The translations under genes were made by a program, and so were the position numbers. 16,190 nt of DNA from an uncultured Altererythrobacter sp. (lineage in GTDB: Bacteria > Pseudomonadota > Alphaproteobacteria > Sphingomonadales > Sphingomonadaceae). A model generated the notes under the pieces. That model was given only the letters and a program-made list of their open reading frames with translations. It had not been told where the DNA came from and searched no databases. Each line of letters opens with the position of its first letter. Within the stretch, counting starts at the first letter, position 1. The DNA lies in NCBI GenBank assembly GCA_937950385.1, contig CALFEA010000193.1:1-16190 (forward strand), given 5' to 3'. Of this stretch, positions 1 through 8,916 are shown piece after piece.

Positions 1-1
1 C

Positions 2-1123
2 GCCGATTTGACCTTCGCACAATTGAACGAAGGAACAGCCGTGGCCGGCGTTTTTACGCAGAGTGCCTGCGCCTCAAGTGAGGTCGAACTTGGGCGCAAC
101 AATGTGAAGGCAGGAAAAGCGCGAGCGCTGGTAGTCAACGCTGGCAATGCCAATGCCTTTACCGGCTATCGCGGACGCGAAGCGGTGGAACAGATAATGG
201 AGCAAGTCTCAGCCGACATCGGCTGCGAACCATCACAAGTGTTTGTCTCCTCCACGGGCGTGATCGGCGTGCCCTTGCCCAAGGATAAAGCACGCGAAGG
301 CGTCGCGGCTGCCCTCAACGCCGCCCCCTGCACTTGGGAAGAGGCTGCGAACGCGATCGGCACAACCGATACATTTGCAAAAGCTGCGCACGCCTCTGCG
401 ATGATTGGCGATACGCGAGTTGAACTGTCCGGGATAATCAAAGGCAGCGGAATGATCGCGCCCGATATGGCTACCATGCTGGGTTATATTTTCACCGATG
501 CAGCTGTCGCGCCAGAGTTTTTGCAAGAATTGCTGAACGCTGCCAATGCAAAGAGCTTTTCCTGCATCACAGTTGATGGCGACACTTCAACCAGTGACAC
601 TGTGCTGGCCTTTGCAACTGGCCAAGCGAACAATACCCCGCTGACCAGTTTCAATGATCAAGGCGCCGATGCATTTGCCGCTGCTTTGAACGATATCTGC
701 ACGCAGCTTGCGCAATTGGTCGTGCGAGACGGAGAAGGCGCTTCCAAATTCATCACAATATCTGTGACCGGTGCAAGCAATGATGAGAGCGCTCGTAAAA
801 TCGGCCTCTCCATCGCCAATTCTCCTCTCGTCAAAACTGCGATTGCCGGCGAAGACGCCAATTGGGGTCGAGTGGTTATGGCGGTCGGCAAAGCGGGTGA
901 ACCGGCGGACCGCGATACGCTTTCAATTGGCTTTGGCGGCATATGGGCGGCAAAAAACGGCCTGCCTGTGGCAGATTATGACGAAGCGCCGGTCGCGCAG
1001 CATTTGAAAGGCGATCAGATAGCCATCGAGGTTGATTTGGGCATTGGCACTGGCCGCGCAAGCGTTTGGACCTGCGATCTCACCCATGGCTATATCGCCA
1101 TCAATGCGGATTACAGATCATAA
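2..1123 (+). CDS. argJ: ArgJ, bifunctional glutamate N-acetyltransferase / amino-acid acetyltransferase (5' end missing)
   Basis: ArgJ moves the acetyl group of N-acetylornithine to glutamate in the cyclic arginine pathway, and in bifunctional forms also makes N-acetylglutamate from acetyl-CoA. The reading frame is open from the window edge. The TTG at 8 aligns with an internal leucine of the family (ADLTFAQLNEGT), so the true start lies upstream and roughly 30 or more residues are absent. The autoprocessing region is intact: KGSGMIAPDMATML, with the cleavage Ala and nucleophile Thr encoded at 470-475 (about residues 155/156 counted from position 8). TVDGDTSTSDT and the late NWGR motif are also present. 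The family is translated as one chain and self-cleaves before that Thr into alpha and beta subunits. It ends with TAA 10 bases before the next gene, so the two are probably cotranscribed. Confidence 0.95.
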   Translation, partial: ADLTFAQLNEGTAVAGVFTQSACASSEVELGRNNVKAGKARALVVNAGNANAFTGYRGREAVEQIMEQVSADIGCEPSQVFVSSTGVIGVPLPKDKAREGVAAALNAAPCTWEEAANAIGTTDTFAKAAHASAMIGDTRVELSGIIKGSGMIAPDMATMLGYIFTDAAVAPEFLQELLNAANAKSFSCITVDGDTSTSDTVLAFATGQANNTPLTSFNDQGADAFAAALNDICTQLAQLVVRDGEGASKFITISVTGASNDESARKIGLSIANSPLVKTAIAGEDANWGRVVMAVGKAGEPADRDTLSIGFGGIWAAKNGLPVADYDEAPVAQHLKGDQIAIEVDLGIGTGRASVWTCDLTHGYIAINADYRS

Positions 1124-1133
1124 GGAACTTGGC

Positions 1134-1940
1134 ATGAGCGCGCTCGAAGATGAAATTCTCGACCTGATGAAATTCGCCTCAGAGCGATCCATTTTGCCGC
1201 GCTGGCGCAATTTGGGCGAAGGCGATGTCGATATGAAAGGCGAGGATGATCCCGTCACCGTGGCGGATAAAGAGGTGGAGGAATTCCTCACCGATGCGCT
1301 GACCAAACTGGCACCTGGTGTACCCGTTGTTGGCGAGGAAGCAGTGCATGCCGATCCGTCCGTGATGGATAGATTATCGGATGCATGCTGGATTATCGAC
1401 CCGATTGACGGAACATCGAATTATGCAGCGGGCAAAGAAACTTTCGGCATAATCGTCGCTCTGGCTGACGCGGGCGAATGCATAGCCGGATGGATCTATG
1501 ACCCGCTAAAACAGCGCTTTTGCCATACCCGCCGCGGCGAAGGTGCGTTTGTAAATGGCGAGAAAATCATGGCGCGTACGACCGGCCAAGAACCGCCGGT
1601 TACAGCCATATCGCGCATGTTCTTAACCGAGGAACAAGAGGCAATGGTCGATGCAAAACTCGCGCCTCATTACACACTCGTTGATATTCCGCGCTGCGCC
1701 GCTGAACAATATCCGCGGCTGGCCTTAGGGGAAAATGACATATCCAGCTTCAAGCGAACATTGCCATGGGATCATGCCGCGGGCGTCTTGTGGCTTAACG
1801 AGGCGGGCGGCAAATGCGTTCGCACCGATGCAACCCCCTACCGCGTGGATGAGCACGACAAGCCTGCGGGGAAAATTGGGCTAGTTGGTGCATCCAGTCC
1901 GCAAATTTGGGATGAATTTATGGCACGGCTAGCGGGGTAA
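1134..1940 (+). CDS. Inositol monophosphatase family phosphatase (HisN/SuhB type)
   Basis: A 268-residue Mg-dependent, Li-sensitive-type sugar phosphatase, normal length for the family. Metal ligands are visible: GEE at residues 67-69, DPIDGT at 89-94 (D89, D92) and WDHAAG near the C-terminus (D213). The substrate cannot be read from the sequence. In alphaproteobacteria such proteins can act as histidinol-phosphate phosphatase (HisN) or as generic inositol-1-phosphatase; being next to argJ makes an amino-acid pathway role attractive but unproven. I chose the ATG at 1134, not the in-frame codon at 1032 inside argJ, because AAGGA lies 7 bases upstream (1122-1126) and the product starts in line with the family. 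Its stop codon sits in the loop of a hairpin shared with the convergent trxA junction. Confidence 0.9.
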   Translation: MSALEDEILDLMKFASERSILPRWRNLGEGDVDMKGEDDPVTVADKEVEEFLTDALTKLAPGVPVVGEEAVHADPSVMDRLSDACWIIDPIDGTSNYAAGKETFGIIVALADAGECIAGWIYDPLKQRFCHTRRGEGAFVNGEKIMARTTGQEPPVTAISRMFLTEEQEAMVDAKLAPHYTLVDIPRCAAEQYPRLALGENDISSFKRTLPWDHAAGVLWLNEAGGKCVRTDATPYRVDEHDKPAGKIGLVGASSPQIWDEFMARLAG

Positions 1941-1956
1941 CCCCTACAGCCGCGCC
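1922..1956. terminator. Imperfect stem-loop at the convergent junction (possible bidirectional terminator)
   Basis: GGGG(1934-1937)-TAA-CCCC(1941-1944) forms the top. After a 3x3 internal loop, CGGCT(1926-1930) pairs with AGCCG(1948-1952), then GGC(1922-1924) pairs with GCC(1954-1956). It covers the stop codon of the phosphatase gene and lies between two convergent genes. No U-run follows on either strand, so intrinsic termination is uncertain; it may only protect 3' ends. Confidence 0.4.
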
Positions 1957-1969
1957 TAAACTCAATACC

Positions 1970-2290
1970 TTACAACTCGCCTTCAAGCCATTCTTTCAAT
2001 TGGCTTTTTGGGCGAGCGCCCGTCATTTCAGCAATTTTCTCGCCACCTTTGTAAAGCGCAAGATAAGGAATTCCCTGAACGCCGAGTGAGCCCGGCGTAT
2101 CTGGATTTTCCATAATATCCATTTTGGCGATAGTAACGCTATCAGCCAGTTCATCGCTGATCTCTTCAAGCGCGGGTGCAATCATCTTGCACGGTCCGCA
2201 CCAATCGGCCCAAAAATCCACCAATACAGGTTTCTCAGAAGCCAAGACATCACTTTGCCAGCTGCTATCGGTTACATTGACGGTCGCCAT
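1970..2290 (-). CDS. trxA: Thioredoxin
   Basis: A 106-residue cytosolic thioredoxin, full length for the family, with no signal peptide. It reduces protein disulfides (for example in ribonucleotide reductase and peroxiredoxins) and is recharged by thioredoxin reductase. The redox motif WCGPC is at residues 30-34 (C31, C34), the buried Asp equivalent is D25 (VDFWA), and the cis-Pro loop is GIP with P75. The residue after the cis-Pro is Tyr, whereas Thr is common there. The ATG at 2290 has a perfect AAGGAG 8 bases upstream (2299-2304). It follows addA on the same strand after a 132-base gap, so it may be the last gene of the long operon, have its own promoter, or both. A peroxiredoxin that could use it is encoded at the right edge of the window, but that pairing is only an inference. 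Confidence 0.96.
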   Translation of the reverse strand: MATVNVTDSSWQSDVLASEKPVLVDFWADWCGPCKMIAPALEEISDELADSVTIAKMDIMENPDTPGSLGVQGIPYLALYKGGEKIAEMTGARPKSQLKEWLEGEL

Positions 2291-2323
2291 TGGGAATTCT
2301 CCTTATATCTTTTCGTTGCAACC

Positions 2324-2351
2324 AACTTAGTAAGGATTGCGCGCTGTGCAA
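2324..2351 (-). promoter_or_regulatory. Weak candidate sigma-70-type promoter for trxA
   Basis: Reading the - strand, TTGCAC (2346-2351) and TAAGTT (2324-2329) are separated by 16 bases, about 34 bases upstream of the trxA ATG. Such matches arise often by chance. It is offered because trxA is the only gene of the array with a sizeable upstream gap (132 bases) and a strong separate ribosome binding site. No clear terminator is seen after addA. Confidence 0.25.
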
Positions 2352-2422
2352 CGCCTTGCTGGGGAAAGCTTTGCTGTCTGCTATGGTAGAGCCGGTTTAT
2401 TCCTCTGCATTTATGCCCATAA

Positions 2423-5400
2423 TCACACTGGCATATGGGGGCTGAGCAGCTCTCCAGGAAGCGCAAAAACCTGCGGTGTTTGGGTGTAAAGCACACTGGC
2501 ACTGACCTTGCGCCCTGGATAGATCACTTGGAGCGCAGCGACATAAGCAGCCATTTGCTTCAACGTGGATTTCGGAACGCGATCAAGTGTTGCCGGTGGG
2601 TGCCGCGCGGTTTTGAAATCAACAACAAGGACCTCTTCTGGCGTCACCAGCAGACGATCAACAGTTCCTGCGATTACTTCCTCGCCAACGGTCGCAGTCA
2701 AGGGCACCTCGGCCAAAGCATCCTTGGAAAAGACCTGAGCGAATGCGGGATCGTTAAGGACGCTTAGAGCACGCTCAGCCATTTCTGCGCGGTCACTTTC
2801 GGGAAAATCTGGGGCTTGGACAGCCAGCCATTGCCTTGCTGAGACCTCGAGGCCAGAAGAGGCCAAATGAGGCAAACGCTCCAATAAGGCATGGATGAGT
2901 ACCCCGCGGCGCGCTGCAAGAGGGGAATATCCCGGTGGTGCCGGCGGCTCAATATCGCCCGGCTCTGCGCTGGATGATGGAGCGAGCGGCCGCGGCGGGC
3001 GCGCCTCGTTTGGAGCGGGCGTTAGCGCCCATTGCGGTACCTCAGCGCTGGTTACCAGCTTGGCAAAAGCATTTTTTTCAATAAGCTCGGCGCGGTACCC
3101 CATTTCGCGGTGCCCTCCCCAAATATCGTCAGCCAGCACAGTTTCGCCCATTTGCGGCGCAACGCGGGCATACCAACTGTCCTCATGCGGCGGCTTATCC
3201 TTCATTTTCCGGCTTAGCGAACCGCCGATAAACAAGGCTTCTTCCGCGCGGGTCATCGCCACATAAAACAGCCGCCAATGTTCTTGAAGGCCAGCAACTT
3301 TTGCCGCTTCATGCGCCTCTTCAACTGGGCCTGCCCGCTCGTCAGAACGCAGCGACGGCAGCGGAATTTGCCGCGGATCATCTTCGCCGGGAAGTTCCTG
3401 TGCCAGTGATAATTCACTTGGCCGGCCCGGTTCGCTGGTTGCATCAGCAAGGATTACAATCGGCGCCTGAAGCCCCTTGGAGCCGTGAACTGTCATGACC
3501 CGCACAAGGTCCGGCGCCTCGCCCGGATCACGCTTCAGCTCTCCCTCGCCTGCATCGAACCAGTCGATGAATCCAGCAAGACTTGGCGTCTGCATCGCTT
3601 CATATGCAAAGGCTGCATTGATGAGCTCATCAATCGGGTCATTGGCCTCTTGCCCTAAACGCGCGACCAATTTGCGGCGACCTTGCCATGGTCCGGTCAG
3701 CATCCAATTGAGCAATGCCTCTGGCGTCTCAAAATCGGCCAAAGCCAGCAGCGCAATCAGCTGCTTGCGTGTGTCTTGTACCAAGGGGGCATCTGAGGTG
3801 GATATATGCTTCCAGAGCCGCTTTTTCTCCTCGCGTGGTACGTGCTGCAGAATATCTTCCTGCGTCCATCCCATCAGCGGACTGCTGAGCAAATTGGCAA
3901 GGTTGAGATCATCCAATGGCTGCGCGGCAAAGCGCAATGCCGCCATCAAATCCTTTACCGCGAGCGGTGCGCCAAGGCGCAATCTATCGACACCTGCGAC
4001 GGGCACACCCTTAGCATTGAGCCGTGCAACAATCAGCCCTGCCAATTCCTTGCGGCTGCGCACCAGCACCATGATATCGCCGGGCGAAGCCGCGCGATTT
4101 TCGCCCTTTGCAAGGATGAAAGGGTCTCGCCCAGACACCCAAGCCGACACTTGCTCGGCGATTTTGTCCGCCATTTTGCGGTCGTGGCGCGCGAGCCAAC
4201 CCTCATCACCATCCTCGTCGTCAGCTGCGCCCCCTCCATCGCTGCCCTCGCTCGTATCGCGCACAGGCTCCCACAAGGTCACCAAACCGGGGCGCTCTTG
4301 GCCAAGGTGCTCGGGCGGATCTTCTTTCAATCCAAACGCGCTAGGACCGATGGCATCAATCATGCGATTGACGAATTCCAGAACCACATTGGCGGTGCGG
4401 AATGATTGGCCAAGATCGAGTTTTTGCAGCGTGCTTACGGCCGAATTACGCCGCAACTCGCTGGCATTGTGCACCGCTTGCGCCATACTTTTGTCGACGC
4501 GCTTTTTGGCCGCTTCGAAGTTTTCCGGGCTGGTTCCTTGGAAGCCGAAGATCGCTTGTTTGTAATCGCCCACGGTAAAGACAGTGCGAGTGACGCCCTC
4601 GCCTTTTGCGCCCTCGCCTGCGAAGAAATCACCGATTAGCGCATCAAAAATATCCCATTGCGGCTTGTTGGTGTCTTGCGCTTCATCAACAAGGATGTGG
4701 TTGAATTGCCGGTCTAGCTTGAACTTGATCCAATCGCTTGCTTCTTTTGTAGACAAGAGCTTCGCGGCGCGGCGGATCAAATCGTCAAAATCCAGCAAGC
4801 CCTCTCGGGTCTTTGCCTCGTCCCAGTGCAAGGCAAAGGCGCGGCCCAATTCTAAAGATGGGACAAGAAATTCGCTCAATTCGAGCAATTTTTGGCGGGT
4901 TTTGGCATTGGCGACAGCAGCGGCCAATTCATCCTGATAACGCGCAAATTCCGGGTCAGCGTCCACAGGCTTTTTCATAGCCCTCGGCGCACCCTTTTTC
5001 GTATGGAATGCTTCGTCTAATACGCCCAACTTCGCCAAACGGCCGGACGCATCCAGCGGCAACCATTCCGCCATAGCATCAAGCGCGACTGCCGCGCCTT
5101 TTGCGTTCCAGTTCAGCAGAGTGGGACGCATTTTATGCAGCACTTCATCCGGAAAAACATCCGGCCCAAGGGCCTGTGCTGCCCAATCGATATCCGCATT
5201 GCTTGGCGCGCCCAGCATCGCCAGAACGCGCGGGCGCATTGGTGGCTGAAGCGCTGCTGGCCCCGTCCATAATTCTTGCATATTTGCGCAGCGCATGACC
5301 CATTTGCGCAAGGCATCAGGGTCTTTTCTCCGCGTAAACATGCTGACCGCATCGAGCAAAGCGGTGTCTTGCCCCCGCTCCGCCTCCACCAACATATCGG

Positions 5401-5887
5401 CCAAGCAATCGCGCGATAGCAATTCGCGTTCACGATCTTCCATTGGCCGCGCGCCCGGAATGATTTCTGCTTCGCTGGGGAAATTGGCTAGCAACCATTG
5501 CGCAAAGGCATGGATGGTATCGATGCGCAATCCGCCGCCCGGGCAATCCAAAACGCTGGCAAACAATGTCCGCGCGCGTGCCTGTGTTTCAGGCCCGAAA
5601 TCAGCGCCAATATGCCTAAGCTCTGTCCCAAGTCTTACCGGTTCAAGCCGTACCCAGCGCGCCAGCACTTCATTGATCCGCACTGCCATCTCGGCCGCGC
5701 CAGCCTTGGTGAAAGTCAGGCACAATATATCTGCTGGGCGCACATTGGGTTCAAGCAGGAGGCGCAGCACCCGCGCCGATAAAACCTGCGTCTTGCCTGT
5801 GCCTGCAGAGGCGGAAAGCCAGACAGATTGCACCGGATCAACGGCGTGACGCTGAGCGTCTTTAAGTTCGAAGACTGCTCCGCTCAC
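2423..5887 (-). CDS. addA: AddA, helicase-nuclease subunit of AddAB (alphaproteobacterial type)
   Basis: The 1154-residue motor and nuclease subunit of AddAB, the RecBCD counterpart that unwinds and resects DNA double-strand ends for RecA loading. UvrD-like superfamily 1 motifs appear in order: Walker A SASAGTGKT (residues 25-33), Walker B DEAQD (401-405), GDYKQAIFGFQG, QSFRT, VHGSKGL around H801, and YVAMTRAEE around R880. The C-terminal RecB-family nuclease shows H999, D1077 (GTVDR), D1090 and K1092 (VVDFK), so it looks catalytically complete. An acidic, glycine-rich stretch lies near residues 548-562. Translation starts at GTG (5885-5887), sharing GTGA with the addB stop, a 4-base overlap suggesting coupled synthesis of the two subunits at similar levels. 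Length and motif spacing fit the alphaproteobacterial AddA family. Confidence 0.96.
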   Translation of the reverse strand: MSGAVFELKDAQRHAVDPVQSVWLSASAGTGKTQVLSARVLRLLLEPNVRPADILCLTFTKAGAAEMAVRINEVLARWVRLEPVRLGTELRHIGADFGPETQARARTLFASVLDCPGGGLRIDTIHAFAQWLLANFPSEAEIIPGARPMEDRERELLSRDCLADMLVEAERGQDTALLDAVSMFTRRKDPDALRKWVMRCANMQELWTGPAALQPPMRPRVLAMLGAPSNADIDWAAQALGPDVFPDEVLHKMRPTLLNWNAKGAAVALDAMAEWLPLDASGRLAKLGVLDEAFHTKKGAPRAMKKPVDADPEFARYQDELAAAVANAKTRQKLLELSEFLVPSLELGRAFALHWDEAKTREGLLDFDDLIRRAAKLLSTKEASDWIKFKLDRQFNHILVDEAQDTNKPQWDIFDALIGDFFAGEGAKGEGVTRTVFTVGDYKQAIFGFQGTSPENFEAAKKRVDKSMAQAVHNASELRRNSAVSTLQKLDLGQSFRTANVVLEFVNRMIDAIGPSAFGLKEDPPEHLGQERPGLVTLWEPVRDTSEGSDGGGAADDEDGDEGWLARHDRKMADKIAEQVSAWVSGRDPFILAKGENRAASPGDIMVLVRSRKELAGLIVARLNAKGVPVAGVDRLRLGAPLAVKDLMAALRFAAQPLDDLNLANLLSSPLMGWTQEDILQHVPREEKKRLWKHISTSDAPLVQDTRKQLIALLALADFETPEALLNWMLTGPWQGRRKLVARLGQEANDPIDELINAAFAYEAMQTPSLAGFIDWFDAGEGELKRDPGEAPDLVRVMTVHGSKGLQAPIVILADATSEPGRPSELSLAQELPGEDDPRQIPLPSLRSDERAGPVEEAHEAAKVAGLQEHWRLFYVAMTRAEEALFIGGSLSRKMKDKPPHEDSWYARVAPQMGETVLADDIWGGHREMGYRAELIEKNAFAKLVTSAEVPQWALTPAPNEARPPRPLAPSSSAEPGDIEPPAPPGYSPLAARRGVLIHALLERLPHLASSGLEVSARQWLAVQAPDFPESDRAEMAERALSVLNDPAFAQVFSKDALAEVPLTATVGEEVIAGTVDRLLVTPEEVLVVDFKTARHPPATLDRVPKSTLKQMAAYVAALQVIYPGRKVSASVLYTQTPQVFALPGELLSPHMPV

Positions 5888-8800
5888 GGTTTACCCTCCG
5901 CGCCGCTTTCATCATCGCCCAAATTGCGCTCCCACTCATCGAGCCGCATCAATTGGTCGTACGTGTTATAGCCTTTGTAATCAGGATTATGACGCGCGGT
6001 AAATGGCTGCGTTCCCTTGATAAATTGCGTTATTGCCGTCCCAAGGAATTCAGAATGCTTGGCCAGAAAATCCTCCGGCTCACGGCGTTCGTCCTTCTTG
6101 CGCGGAATTTTCAGCATATCGCTGACTAAGCCAAAGCTGTCCTTATCCTTTTTCAAGGACCAATATTCAAAGCTGCGCGCCTTGCCAGACGCGATGACAT
6201 GCCCGTCTTGCTTGAAGCCACCCTCGCCCGCGATCATACCTAGAAGACCCAATTGTAACGCGAAGCCTGCGTCCACTTCTGCATAGGATGGCGGTTTGCC
6301 TGTCTTATAATCAACAATAATAAGCGAGCCGTCTTCAAGCTGGTCAATGCGGTCGGCGCGGCCATAAATGCGCACGCTATCCACCATCATATCGCCCTTG
6401 CATTCGGTTGCGATTACACGGCGGTTCGGTTCAGCTTCGCGTACTTTGTCGGCGATCCATTCCAATGCTTCGAGTAGGCGCGGTCGCCACAACCCCCAAA
6501 GCAATGGATGGACATTTTCATCTCGCAAATGCTGCTCAGCGATTTGAGTGATCGAAGCAGACGGATCAGCTTTGCGTGCTTTGTGCCATGCGTCGAGAAT
6601 ATCATGCGCAACCGTACCCTGCCATGCCGGACCAATGGTTGCATCCAGCGCCTCCATCTCATTCAAGCGTAGAATATCACTGGCATAAAACTGAAAGGCA
6701 TCGCCCAATAGCCGGTCAAGTCCCGTGACCTTTATCGGAACATTTCGCAATTGCGGCGCTGGGTTTGGCTTTGGCCGGTCATATTGCGGAGTTGGTTCGG
6801 CCTTGCGATCAAGCGCTTTCGCCCATTGCGGCGCATCTTCTTGCCGGTGCTTAATGCGCAGCTCGCCAAGCAAAGCCTCAACTCGCAACAAAAAGCGAGA
6901 GGGAATTGCAGGTCCGTCTGCATCACGTGCTGATCGGCTGAGTACGACCTTTGGCGCGCCTAGGGCGCCTGCCAAATCATGCGCCGACAATCCAATCCGA
7001 AAGTCTGCTCCTGGCACGCCCAGCGCGCGCAATATTGGCGGCGCAAGCAAGGGATCAGGGGACGGAATTCGCGGCCAGCTGCCCTCGTTCAAGCCTCCAC
7101 AAATCACCACATCGGCCCTTGTCATGCGTGATTCAAGCAGGCCGTAAATTGCAACATGCGGATGCCCGCCATAGGGCGGGCGAACCGCAATTTGCGCCAT
7201 GGCTTCGCTCAGAACCTTTTGCAATTCAACCGGGTCGAGCATGGTTTCTGCGGCGCTGGCGTGCTCGCGCAAATCCTCAACGAAGCGTGACAAGGCTCGC
7301 CCATCTTCATTGCCCCAAAGCTCCTCTCCCGCCAGAGCATCGGCAGCGGCCAATAGCGCATCTAGCGTTTCGGCAAGCGGTGCATGCAGCACCTCGGACA
7401 AAACAAACAGCTGAGCAAGAACAGGCTCCAGCGCTTCCCACCATTCTTCGACGCCAGCCTTTTTAGCCGCTTCCCGCAAAGGCGTGAGGCCAGGCGCAGG
7501 ACGCGGTCCGCGCAGTCTTACGTCAAATTGCCGAACAGCCTCCAGCCAATCAGCGCGTTCTTCACCACGCTTTACTAGGGGGTGGGACAAAGCCGATATC
7601 AATGGGACGGGCGCGCAATCATCGCTGATCAATTGCGCCAATTGCAGCAACATGCGTCCTGCCGCGGTTAGATGCAGCGGGCGCCCGGCGGTGTCATCAG
7701 CATCGATGCCCCAGCGTTTCAAATGGCCAACCACTCGCCGTGCTAAGCCCCTGTCGGGTGTAATTAACGCTGCGCGCTTTTCTGGTTCTTCAAGAGTTTG
7801 GCGAATAAGCAGCGCAATCGCCTGCGCCTCCTCTTCCAAAGTCGGAAGAGCCATAATTTCAACGCCGGATAGGCTGCGGCTCGATGGACTCAAATCCGCC
7901 CAGGATTTGCTCGCCTCTGGAGGTAAGAAAAGAGCGGATATCGCCTTGCTACGCTCCGGCGGCGATGCGCCCACTCCTTTACGGTGCCATGGCTCAACCT
8001 CACCGCGATTAACGCCCATTCGGCCCAACAGTAATTTGAGATGATATTGCGGATGGGTGACCGCATCACTTGCACCAAATACCTCGCTATCTGGATCATC
8101 AGACTGGCCAGCGCGGCCCAATTCGTCCCACGCTGCATCATCCATATTGAGATCCAGATCGGGCAGGATCACTGCGCCATTTGGCAATTCTGAAACCACG
8201 CGAAGAAGCCGCGCTAAGGCAGGCGCTGCGCTGGTAACACCGGCGGCAACAATTGGGGTTTGCGGCGGGGATGCGCGCCAATCATCAGCCGCCTTGTCAA
8301 ACAAGCGATTGCGGCGATCTGCTGCATCAAGTTCGCCGCGTTCCGCAAGCTGATTACGCCACAGCAATTGTACTTTGGCAAAGAGCCAGAGGTTGTTTTG
8401 CCAATGTTCGGCAACATCAGGAAAGCGGTTTTGAACCTTTTCGGAAAGCACGTCTTCGGGCGTTACTTCTTCCGCCGTTAGCCGGTCCAGCGTCGCCCCC
8501 ATTTCACGCGCCAATCTGAGCAAAGCTGCACCGCCGGGCACATCGCGGCCCGTGCTTTGATAAGCGGCAGCAATATGCTTGGAAAGCTCCAGCCAGCGCC
8601 GCATTGGATCACTTGCTGGCGGAATATCATTGGTGCCGAGCGGATCGAGCATGGGCCCGAGTGCCTCGCCCAAATCCAAATCACCGACCATCACCATGCG
8701 CGGCATCAACATGCCGGCCATGTCATTCTCGCCGCAGTATCGTACAAACGCTTCTGTTAAAGTGCGCGCGGCGCGGCTGCTCGGCAACAATAATGTCAGT

Positions 8801-8916
8801 CGAGCAAGCCCGAAATTCTCGTCGGCATATCGCGGGACAAGACCAGCGACCAAGGCATCAGCAAAACCGCGATGCGCGGCTATCGAGTATATCTTTGGCC
8901 CTGACCGTTCAGCCAT
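5884..8916 (-). CDS. addB: AddB, second nuclease subunit of AddAB (alphaproteobacterial type)
   Basis: A 1010-residue partner of AddA. In Bacillus-type complexes AddB is a helicase-like scaffold that scans for Chi and cuts the other strand. The C-terminal PDDEXK nuclease motifs are H771, D855 (YGRADR), D869 and K871 (VDYK), and Q888 (FALQLG). The N-terminal region, where Bacillus AddB has a Walker A loop, reads AAHRGFADAL with no GxxGxGKT/S. Only four cysteines occur, none after the nuclease motif and no CxxC cluster, so the 4Fe-4S staple of Bacillus AddB is absent. Alphaproteobacterial AddB is known as a separate family with little similarity to the Firmicutes AddB, which agrees. The ATG at 8916 overlaps the end of murU by 8 bases; the TGA overlaps the addA start. 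Confidence 0.94.
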   Translation of the reverse strand: MAERSGPKIYSIAAHRGFADALVAGLVPRYADENFGLARLTLLLPSSRAARTLTEAFVRYCGENDMAGMLMPRMVMVGDLDLGEALGPMLDPLGTNDIPPASDPMRRWLELSKHIAAAYQSTGRDVPGGAALLRLAREMGATLDRLTAEEVTPEDVLSEKVQNRFPDVAEHWQNNLWLFAKVQLLWRNQLAERGELDAADRRNRLFDKAADDWRASPPQTPIVAAGVTSAAPALARLLRVVSELPNGAVILPDLDLNMDDAAWDELGRAGQSDDPDSEVFGASDAVTHPQYHLKLLLGRMGVNRGEVEPWHRKGVGASPPERSKAISALFLPPEASKSWADLSPSSRSLSGVEIMALPTLEEEAQAIALLIRQTLEEPEKRAALITPDRGLARRVVGHLKRWGIDADDTAGRPLHLTAAGRMLLQLAQLISDDCAPVPLISALSHPLVKRGEERADWLEAVRQFDVRLRGPRPAPGLTPLREAAKKAGVEEWWEALEPVLAQLFVLSEVLHAPLAETLDALLAAADALAGEELWGNEDGRALSRFVEDLREHASAAETMLDPVELQKVLSEAMAQIAVRPPYGGHPHVAIYGLLESRMTRADVVICGGLNEGSWPRIPSPDPLLAPPILRALGVPGADFRIGLSAHDLAGALGAPKVVLSRSARDADGPAIPSRFLLRVEALLGELRIKHRQEDAPQWAKALDRKAEPTPQYDRPKPNPAPQLRNVPIKVTGLDRLLGDAFQFYASDILRLNEMEALDATIGPAWQGTVAHDILDAWHKARKADPSASITQIAEQHLRDENVHPLLWGLWRPRLLEALEWIADKVREAEPNRRVIATECKGDMMVDSVRIYGRADRIDQLEDGSLIIVDYKTGKPPSYAEVDAGFALQLGLLGMIAGEGGFKQDGHVIASGKARSFEYWSLKKDKDSFGLVSDMLKIPRKKDERREPEDFLAKHSEFLGTAITQFIKGTQPFTARHNPDYKGYNTYDQLMRLDEWERNLGDDESGAEGKP

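Noticed and set aside
3495..4565. Open frame of 356 codons on the + strand
   Set aside because: It lies wholly antisense to addA, whose helicase motifs are well conserved. The product is Ser/Arg/Ala-rich with no recognisable domain, as expected from the reverse complement of a GC-biased gene.
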